Shown: in pieces, positions 1 to 64,000 of the stretch
Numbering within the stretch: the stretch's first letter is position 1
Layout: the number at the start of each line of letters is the position of its first letter
Assembly: GCF_015832195.1 (NCBI RefSeq)
Contig: NC_052018.1
Coordinates: forward strand, 54,435,666 to 54,499,665
Origin: Motacilla alba alba
Lineage: Eukaryota > Chordata > Aves > Passeriformes > Motacillidae
Length of the DNA stretch: 64,000 bases
Reading direction: 5' to 3'
The notes under the pieces: generated by a model
The model's database searches: none
What the model saw: only the letters and a program-made list of their open reading frames with translations
Told to the model about the DNA's origin: nothing
Program-made: the position numbers and the translations under genes

Positions 1-182
1 GGAATAGGACGCGGCTTTTCTGTTAAGTTGCGCGCTCTCGCCTGAAGTGCGGCCGGGGTGGGGGAGCGGCCCCCAGCGCACACGCCCGTCTCTCCCTCCC
101 CGTCTCCGCAGCCGGTGCATATAACAACAGGATATAGGCACACTTGTTCTCGCTAGCGCGTGTGGGGCGGTGTTTTTTCGGT

Positions 183-242
183 GGGGGGGGGGGGGCGGAA
201 AGCGATTTATATTTTTTTTTTTTTTTGGGGGGGGGGGGGGGG
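183..242. repeat. Homopolymer cluster G13, T15, G16 in the CpG island
   Basis: Thirteen G at 183-195 are followed by a short spacer, fifteen T at 212-226 and sixteen G at 227-242. Either G run could take part in G-quadruplexes. Run lengths like these are error-prone in assemblies. Confidence 0.9.
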
Positions 243-783
243 AGGGAGCGGCGGCCGACGGGAAGGCGCTCCCGCGGAGCGGCCGCCCGCCCCCGGCCGG
301 GGCTTCGGAGAGGCTGCCGGGGCTCCAGCGCCCGGGGCGGAGGGCGCCGCGTCGGGGCCGCAGCGGCGCCCGCTCCCCACCCCCATGGTTTTCCCCCCTC
401 CCCGTCGGAGCGGGCGCACGCGAGAGCGTGAGAGAAAAAGTTGCAGCGCGGGGCCGGGCGCTGGCGGCTGCGGGGCCGGGCGGGGGCGAGCCCTCCGGGG
501 AGGCGGCGTGTGCCGGCCCCTCCCGCGGGAAGGGGTGACTTCTCTGCCGAGGGATGCCCGGAGATCGGCGGAGAGCGGCCGAGGAGCGAGCCCCCGCAGC
601 CCCCTAGAAAAAAAGAGAGCTCGCCCCCCTCCTTCTCCTCCTTCTCCTGCGCGCTGGGGGAGGGGAGGAGGGAGGAGAAGGTAACATTTTTTAAAATTTT
701 TCTTCCTTTCCACTCGGAGGCAACCTCCTTTTCCCGGATCCCGGTCCCGGGAGGTGGAGGCGAAAGGGGGGGGTGGGAAGAAT

Positions 784-806
784 AAAAAAAAAAAAAAAAA
801 AAAAAA
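784..806. repeat. Poly(A) run, 23 A
   Basis: An uninterrupted A23 tract inside the CpG island, preceded by AAT. No retrocopy or SINE body is visible upstream, so it is called only as a homopolymer. Confidence 0.9.
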
Positions 807-2793
807 GCGAGGGACCCGGTAAACAAGCAGAGTCCCTCTCTCGTTGTGCAACTTCCTCAGGAACACTTAACACCCAGTTCCTCTCCCACCCCCGCCCGCA
901 CCGCGCTCGCCCCCACCGCCGCCCCCTCGCCGGGGCAGGGGGCCACTCTTCCCCCGCTCTGTTTAATTGCCCGGGGCGGGGGCGAAGGATAAAAAGGCAA
1001 ATTCGGGAGGGAAACGGAGAAGACTCGAGAACCGCTTTCCCCGAGCGCTCCTCCCGAGGAGCCGGGCGGGCGCTTTTGTCTCGGCGGTTCTGCCCGAGCC
1101 TGGGGAAGACGCGGACCTGAGCCCGGGTTTTCTCCAGAAAGTTTCAAGTGCAGCAAAAACACGCCGCAAAACTGGCCAAGGAGGGACCTCTGCTGGTAGG
1201 CCGCGGGCTGCCGGCGCGGGGAGCGGCGGCCGCGCCCGCCGGGCCTCGCCGCAGCGTTCCGGCCGCCGCCGCGCTCCGCCGCGCCGGGCGCAGGGGCAGC
1301 GGGCGGGCAGCGGCCCCGGCGGCTCCGGGCGGGCCCCGCCGGGGGACACGGCCTGCGCGGGAGCGGCGGGGGGCGCGCCCTGCGGCCGTGTCGCTTGTCC
1401 CACTCGAGAGCGCGGCTGGAGCCCCCGGGGTTTTTAGGCTTGAGGAGCGGTGCGCGCGTTTGGAGGCCCCTGGAGATGCGGCAGCCTCCCCCGGGGCGTG
1501 AGGGTCGCGGCCTCTTCCGTGTCTTTTAATTACCTGTGCTTCAGCAGCGTGGTGTAAAAGCTAAAGGCAGCGAAAGGCAGCAGGAGTTACGGTTTTAGTT
1601 TTGTTCTATTTTCTTTATTTCTTCTGTATAGTTGAGTGGCACTGGACCGATCATTTTTGCTGTTTCTACTCATGAATGGATGCTCGGTCGTGGGTGCTAA
1701 AAATCAGGTGGTGAGCATAAATAAAGCTTATGATATAAAAAGTTCAGCCTATGTCATTTTAGGAAATGGTCTGTGCTCAGGATTGTAAGACACAGTTTTC
1801 TTAGTGCAAATCTTAAAGCTGTTCAGGAACCAATGCTTTTTACCAAGAAAGTTACCATGTTCCCAGAAGTCTGTATGACGTACAAGAGAAACTCCCTGAA
1901 AGTAGTGGCTGAAGGCAGCAGAGCTTTCCGCTTTTATCCGGGTGATGCTGGGTAGGTGTTATTTCCCGGTGGTGAGACTTCAGCAGCTTTGGCTGTGGTC
2001 CAGTTGGTCTCCTGAACCAGTGCTTCAGTGAAGGTGGCTGAAGCAATCATCTCAGATGGTGCTTGTTGTCAGCTGGGCAATGGTAATAAACTCTGGTTTA
2101 GTTTGTGGTGTGTTTTCCCTTCAGTTTACTGAGGTTATTTTATAGTATTACTTTAAAAGTTTTAATAACTTGTGATGACTTCTTTTCCTCTAACTTGTTG
2201 AGGGTTTTTTTGGCATCACCTGTTCTGTGAAGAGAGATGGTTGAGTTTTAGTGGGCTGTTCAATTTAGTCTCGTCTGTTTTTTAATACTGCTGGTAAGGA
2301 GGATGATGGCTTGTGAGTGATGGGTGTGAGGAATCAGTGATGAGCTGGCATGAGGCTTACTGAAGAAAGCGGTAGCGTGTGTGTAGTCATAGCTTGTTAG
2401 TACTCCAGTAGTAGGACCGCTCATCACAATGGGAGATGCCAGCAGCTCTTTATGAATGGGGGAGAGGGAAGGTCTATAAATGCCGTAACCTGCTGCATGT
2501 GTTTAGGAGCTACAAAGGTGAACTAATTGTTTATGAACATCAGAGCTTATGAGAGCTGATAATAACTGGCAGATGAGGAAGAGGAGGGCATGAGTCAGAC
2601 AAAAGGGATGCTCAGATGTATATTGAATTAACTTTGGGTGGGAAATTATTTGAAACAGGTCAGGTGATAGGAGGTGTGAAGATTCAGTGCAGGCAGTGTC
2701 TTCGTGGTGGAAGGAAATAGGAACAAATAAACAGAGAAGTTTTTTGTAACTTTTTGTGCCTGGTTCAAGCACTTAAGAGAATTTAAGACATAG

Positions 2794-2907
2794 TATTTCA
2801 AGTTGTTGTATACAACAAAATATTTCAACAACAAATACTTTGTTGTATACAACAAAGTATTTGTTGTATACAACTTTGTATATTTCAAAGAGTTGTATAC
2901 AACTCTT
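2794..2907. repeat. Array of four TATTT...GTTGTATACAAC units with nested palindromes
   Basis: The 12-bp palindrome GTTGTATACAAC occurs four times: 2805-2816, 2842-2853, 2863-2874 and 2892-2903. Each copy sits in a unit opening with TATTT (units begin at 2794, 2821, 2858 and 2881, so about 27, 37, 23 and 27 bp). Around copy two the symmetry extends to a perfect 40-bp palindrome, 2828-2867, centred between 2847 and 2848. Around copy four it extends to a perfect 20-bp palindrome, 2888-2907. No known transposon terminus was recognised. Confidence 0.9.
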
Positions 2908-5900
2908 ACTATCTTAAATCTCCGCTCAGGCCTGCACAGACAATAGTAGAAATAAGGGAACCATGAAAGCTTTGCAGAGGAAATACTTTTCTAGTGTGAG
3001 GTACAGGCTGTTTATAAACAAGGAAAGGCCGTCAGTGGTAAGTTTCATTAGATGACAGAATAGCTTTGGTATTGGGTGACTCTTGTTGTAGTGTCTTGTG
3101 GATATTTGAAAATGAGGCAGTAGATGAAGGCTGTGTGTAATTGTTACTCAGTCTCCAGCAATGGTACAGCAGTAACTGTGTTACCTTGCTGACAGAGCCC
3201 AGACTTGGATGAGGACAGCGTGAACCTCCTTTAAGCGCTGGTGCAGACCCAGGCTTCATAGTATTTTTTAATGCTTTTGTGGTCATATTCTTCCTGTAGG
3301 GGAAAAAGGTTTAAAGCCAAAATATTGGGAAGCAGGAGTGAACATACACAGTAGCCGTGGAACATCTAGTAGTCAGAAGAGTAGCAACAGATAAAATAAG
3401 TGTAAATAATGCCAAGGGGACATCATCAGTAGGAACTCTGGTGTCCTTTTCCTGTTACAGCCTTTGAGTGTCAAAAAAATTTAAGCTGTGTCTCTTTGTG
3501 AATACATATAAAAGCTGTATCTCATCTTTAAAGTACCTTCCTTGTAATAAACTTCATGAGCAACAGGCAAGATAGTGAAATTTACTCTTGACAACTTTTC
3601 AACGCAGAGAATAGAAACATGGCAGAATTAGTAGTTTCTAAACAATGAAAAATAAGATTTTTTTGGGAAAATGGGTATCCAAAAATACTACTTCTAATGA
3701 AATACTAAAATAATTAAACCTTTAAACAGTACAAGAAAAAACACATATTAAAATGTGGTGGGTAGCATCAAAGAATTTTACCATTTCCTGCACTGTTCCT
3801 GTTGTGGTTGTTTTTCTCTAAGTGAAGAGTCTGGTGCAAAAATATGAAGGGTGAGAAAGAGGCAAGTGTGAGATGTGCCCAGCTCAAAGAGAGGACTGTG
3901 AAGAGGGAAGCAGGGCTCACCCCAGTGTGTTTACAGTCAATTGGATTTGCTTTTGCTGTCATGAAGCTCGAACTCACTACTGTTGTCAAATATAGGGAAC
4001 TTACATTGGAAGGAGTAATTCTGCTTCATGTGGCTTTGGGAGTGTAACAAGTCAGTGCTGGTAATATTCACATTTTTACAAGTCAAATAAAACTAAGCTG
4101 AGTATCCACTTGTCCCTGGTATCTAGAAGTTGGTGTATTTGCAGCTCTGGTGCACAGAGTTGTTCCCTTCAGATCCACTTTGTTTTCCTTATTTATTGGG
4201 TATGGGAAAATGTGTCCTTTTAGCTCATGAGTGCTACACCAGGCAGACTTGGAGATGTCCAAAGTAAACGTGTACAATATTAGGACCAAAATGCTAACCT
4301 GTTGCCTTTCTTTCTGAACATCCATCAGTGCTGGTATCACCCAGTCCAGTGGAGAAGAGGGACCATGGCTTGCCTTTAGAAGGATATTGTCTCTCTTGGG
4401 ATCTCTTTTTCCATTGAAACTCACTCTTGGTGTCACTTGCTGTGATCTCCTCTGTCTCTGTGTTCCCAGTTTTGGGTCTCCTCATAGGAGCTGTCAGCTG
4501 GGGAGAGGATCAGTATGAGGCAAATCTGCTAGGCTGTCTTGTCATGGCAGCTACAGAAATCCTCAAAAGTACAAATAAAAATACACAGAGATGCATATTA
4601 CTGCAGACATGTTATACCAGTCTCACAATGATGGCTGGTGGCTTTACTGCTGAACTTTTTCTGCTGCCCAGTGACCAGTATTGAGTTGACTCCACTGGTT
4701 AGAAGTCATACAGGCATTTCACAGTTAGCATCTTAGATGTTAAAAATTCGGGTAGGGATCAGGTAGTTTTTTAAAGCACTGACTGGAAGGAAGACTCCTG
4801 TTACTACTTTCTGATGTATTCACTACATAACCCTATAATTACTTCAAAAACTACTTGTAAGTCTAATTGGCATATTCTGTCCTGCTTCTTTGCATTATAT
4901 CTTTAGACAGTCTCTCACCAGATGAAACTATCTAGTTTTTAGTGCTGTTATTCTCAGTAAGTATCTCCTCTGTGCGGTACACATTTATTGTTGAACCTGT
5001 TGGTAAAAAAAAAGGTTTTTATAAAGGATGTGTCTTAATCTTAGTAAATGTGCTTGTTTATTTTAGTGGCTTTATTACCTATGTCTGAAACAAAGTTAAT
5101 GATGAAATATTAACATGCAGCACACTTCTCTTAGGGCTGTGAGAACTGAGATAGTTACATCCCTAAAGGCAGATTTTGGAGATGCTTTTGGAAGATGACT
5201 GCTCCAAGTACTTACTGTTATGTCCTTTCCTTCACATTAGGTGGCATTCACTGACAAGCCCCTTATTCGTCTAATATTTTTACTACTTTTCTGGCAGTGC
5301 AGCAGCAGCAATGATACCAGATGAAATCATTATAGAAGGAGTTATACTAGTTCAAAGAACTACATCAGAGCTTTAAAACCAAAAAAATTAAAGGTGTAGA
5401 TAAGACATTCTTTAGTTTTCTTTGTTCTGAGATTTAGATGTAGCTATTGCAATGAGTTCTTCCTTTTTTAGTACCTCGGTGCTGTAACAATTTTACTGGT
5501 CTGTATCTTGTTTCTTGCTATCATTAGTAGAGGGATATAGGCCTATCTTTCATCTGTTCAAAGTCAGCAAAGCTGGAAACAGATACTTTGTTAAAAGTGA
5601 TTCCTTTTTGTAAATTAATTTCTATCTGCGTTGCCCTGTGACCTTTTCATTCCCACCAAGAACACTTCTGAAGGCTGCAGAATGTGGAACATACGCAGAT
5701 TGTGCCTTTGACGTTGAGTTAATTTCAGAAGGAAAGCAATAATGAATGTCTTTAGACATCTCCAGAATGTATCATTATTGCTGTTTGTTACCTGAGGAAA
5801 GTTTCTTATGTGCAATTAGGTCAGAATTTGTATGTTTTCTTGAGACAAGTATGCCCTGAACATTTCTTTTACCTTTCATGGTTTGCTCCTGCCTAAGTAG

Positions 5901-7154
5901 ACTAGACTCTTTCAGTTTCCCAGTCCCCAAGTAATTTTCGTGTCTGTAATGGGAATGGCACTATGGGAGATGACAGCATCTGGTGGAGCAGTTGTGCTGT
6001 CCGATGCTCCTTGCTCTGTGGTACAGCAGCTGCTGAGAGGCAGCATTTCTCCACGGCCTTCCAAGTCTTTTCCCAACTTCTGTCATACCTTCTGCAGAAA
6101 TCATTGGAGCATGTTTTCTGTAATAAACCACAGGAGGGTTGAGTGAAGTGTCCTCTAAATAGAGTGATAATTTAAGATTACTTAGAGACTTCAGTCAATG
6201 CAGAACGCAGGTTTGTGTTTGCTTAGCCAGGCTAATCGTGGGGAGCTTGTTCCACCAATGTGCTTGAACCAGCATGTTTTGTGTCCTTAAAACTTCATAA
6301 GTGCCTGGAGAGATCCCAGCTTTTTCAGTTACTCCTTAGCAGTTTGTGTGTTGTGTTCTTGAGGGAAGGCCTGTGCCTCTGCTGCTGTGCTGCAGTTCAG
6401 TTTGGTCAAGCCTGCTTGAATTGGTTTGCAGTGGTACCTGGTACTCAGATCAAGCAGAGATCTGTGTTGCAGGAGCTTGCCCTGAGGTAGGGTAGTGGAT
6501 TTTGCCTGGAAGTGATTATAAAAGATGAGATCTATGGCTTTGGGAAATTTCTCAGTTTGCACTGAATTTGTTTAGATTTATTGATATTTTTTAAATGAAA
6601 TTTTGTACATTTTTGTTATGGTTTTCAATACTTTCCCACAGAGAATTACCTAAAGGTGGGAAAGACACATTGAATCATTTGGTTCTTACGTCAAACTTGT
6701 CATGTGAAGAACATGAAGTTTGCTCAAAAAGCATTCTGTGAACCCTGCCTACCATATGAAATGAAGGGGAATGCAAAGGCTTTTACTCTTAGCAGTGGAT
6801 ACTGACTGAGGTCCAGCTCCTGTTATCTTGTTGATAACTGTGTACTTGCTGTAATGTAATGAAAGAACTCATGGAGCTCAGAATTTTAAAGACTTTTGCT
6901 AGAAATGAAGAGGAAACCAAGGAGAAATGAAAGGGAGTTCAAATTCTGTACCCCAAACCAAACTAGTATGTGTCTGTAGTGGTGATGTTACAGTGATTGA
7001 TATTCTTTTTCTGATGAATACAATGTAAATTCAATTATTTTTCATGCAACTAAGTGTTTTTCTCCTCAGCCTTTGAATAAAAAGCTTCTAGATGACCAGA
7101 GTTTACTTCTGCTTGGTTTGCATCTTTTTCTGTGATGAGTGAATAAATAGCACC

Positions 7155-7193
7155 TTTTTGTTTGGTTGGTTGGTTGTTTTTGTTTGTTTGTTT
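7155..7193. repeat. T/G-only low-complexity tract
   Basis: Thirty-nine bases of only T and G, built from TTGG and TTTG repeats. This is a microsatellite-like intronic tract. Confidence 0.85.
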
Positions 7194-8497
7194 AGGATTT
7201 TTTTGTGGGAAGTCAAGCTCTCCAGAGAGTATTTGCAGATTTGGAGTGAGACCGAAGTTAGAAATTACGTTTTAGAAAACAAGGTTAAACTTTGAGGAAG
7301 TTCTCTATCTATTTGGATTTCAAATACTGATACTTGCAGCAAAAGTTTGCAGTCTCCAGATGGGGTATGAGGCTTAGAAAGTGTTAGTTTAAAAGTTCAG
7401 AGGGTTTACATTCCAAAATGTTCGGAAAGTGCAAATTTCAAAAGTGGTGAGGTTTTGCTAATAGTTCACAAACAATGACAGCTAATTTTGCCACAGATTA
7501 TTTCAGCTGCTAGGCATAGTGCAGCCATTCTTCAGAAACAAAATTAACAAGTCAGATTCCACATTGCACAAATAGTAAATTAGGTGCCAGGCCACAGATA
7601 TAAGGATTGCTGGGTTTGTGAGAAGTGGAAAGGAAGAAGTTGGTGGCACTCAAAACTGGCTGCTAGAAACACTTGCAGTTCAGTGCAACTGATGGTGTGT
7701 TTGTGGCAGTGACAAGTGGTGAGCTGAAGCCAGGGGTCAGAGGCAAGTGCAATGTACTTCTGTTGCTTGTGCAAATTTCTTATCACAGAAAGGGATGTCC
7801 AGATGCACTATTTCTGAAGGTAAATATTATCTTCTCTCCATTCACTGTTCTGAAACAGAGGGATCCAGTAAAGTCAAGTCTTGCAAAGCAGTAGGTTTCT
7901 CTGGGGTATGTATGTGCTTCTTTACATGGAAATAAGTTTTAACAAATGCAATTCAAAATTTATCTGTGTGGAAACAGATAAAGAATATTCAAGTGTCCTG
8001 AATCAGACCAGGAAACTGACAGTTTCAAACGAATTTTGAAATTTTAATTTGAACTTGGGTAAAGCATTCACCACCAGCATGCTATCCAGTATTAAGGAAA
8101 TCCAGTTCTGTTAATCAGTGCTTAGTGTATTTATTAGAGGCATGCAGTCATGTCTTGCCTTTCCTAGAACGGATGTTTTTAAGTGTACTTGACATGTTTT
8201 CCTCATGTCAATTTATTTGCAGTTTGAAATTTTTCTTTTCTCTCCAGTACAGCCCCATTGCCTCTTAGTGTGTGAAACAGGTATTATTTTCAAAGTTTCA
8301 GAAAGATTTCCCCTTACTTTTATTACATCATGTATATTATCACCCTTGTCTTGAGTTATCCACATTGCCAGTGTGCAGAGGGAAGCATTTGATACAAATC
8401 TGTGAAATGTATTAGAAGAAATATCTGGTGATATAAGCATTAAACCACTTACAGAATTTTCAGAAAACCTCTTTCTTTTTTTTCCAGTACATGCATC

Positions 8498-64000
<55,503 letters not shown>

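Larger units (their letters stand above)
1..1510 (+). promoter_or_regulatory. L3MBTL3: CpG island: promoter and presumed first exon of L3MBTL3
   Basis: GC-rich, CpG-dense sequence fills the first 1.5 kb and gives way abruptly to AT-rich DNA near 1515. A GC box (GGGGCGGGGGC) lies at 973-983. No convincing TATA box stands ahead of an obvious start site, as is usual for a CpG-island promoter. The first in-frame ATG of the gene is 7 kb downstream, so a non-coding first exon must be spliced out of this island. Candidate 5' splice sites are AAG|GTAACA (GT at 681), CCG|GTAAAC (GT at 819) and CTG|GTAGGC (GT at 1196). Sequence alone does not choose between them. The many long open frames here on both strands follow from high GC and homopolymers; I do not call them genes. 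The island may extend left of the window. Confidence 0.75.
1511..8487 (+). other. L3MBTL3: First intron of L3MBTL3 (upstream of the start-codon exon)
   Basis: AT-rich sequence from the edge of the CpG island to the acceptor TTTTTCCAG at 8479-8487. The true 5' boundary depends on which island donor is used. No reading frame here resembles a known protein. Notable contents are the palindrome array at 2794-2907 and a T/G-only tract at 7155-7193. A second non-coding 5' exon could be hidden here; I see no way to recognise it without transcripts. Confidence 0.6.

Noticed and set aside
23..866. Long open frames on both strands in the first kilobase (up to about 270 codons)
   Set aside because: They are strings of Pro, Arg, Gly and Ala with Phe or Lys runs produced by GC-rich DNA and homopolymers. 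Overlapping frames on both strands are equally open, and none shows a domain.
2646..2888. 80-codon - strand frame rich in Tyr, Asn and Thr
   Set aside because: It is a by-product of the palindromic repeat array, which gives similar reading in several frames.

Overview
The window is nuclear DNA from a vertebrate, most likely a bird. A CpG island is followed by one intron-rich gene on the + strand, with short GT-AG-bounded exons separated by AT-rich introns. The recognisable interspersed repeats are CR1 LINE fragments, the dominant bird and reptile retrotransposon. No operon, CRISPR array, phage, plasmid or other prokaryotic system is visible.

The gene is recognised as L3MBTL3 (lethal(3)malignant brain tumour-like 3), a chromatin reader. 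Eighteen coding exons were assembled by hand from splice sites, reading phase and recalled similarity to the human protein. They run from the ATG at 8498 to the window end at 64000, where the gene is still open. Every junction keeps the frame. The assembled product is about 673 residues and stops before the expected C-terminal SAM domain, which must lie beyond the window.

Layout: 1-1510, CpG island, promoter and presumed non-coding first exon; 1511-8487, first intron, with a striking cluster of GTTGTATACAAC palindromes at 2794-2907; 8488-8599, start-codon exon; 8600-21068, 12.5 kb intron with an old 1.3 kb CR1; 21069-26081, exons for the N-terminus, the FCS zinc finger and two basic nuclear-localisation-like stretches; 28235-32368, MBT repeat 1; 35840-45413, MBT repeat 2, split by an 8.7 kb intron; 46832-50912, MBT repeat 3, with a younger CR1 in one intron; 54097-62035, C2HC zinc finger, split by a 7.7 kb intron; 63463-64000, a poorly conserved linker exon and the start of the next.

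The encoded parts fit the known family plan: FCS finger, three MBT repeats, C2HC finger, then SAM. MBT2 and MBT3 keep all five residues of the methyl-lysine cage (Asp, Asn, Phe, Trp, Tyr), while MBT1 lacks two of them. I found no convincing undescribed system. The items most worth a second look are the palindrome cluster in intron 1, a tiny overlapping upstream ORF at the start codon, the apparent loss of a proline-rich segment after residue 71, and a symmetric linker exon (63463-63627) that I cannot match to the human protein.
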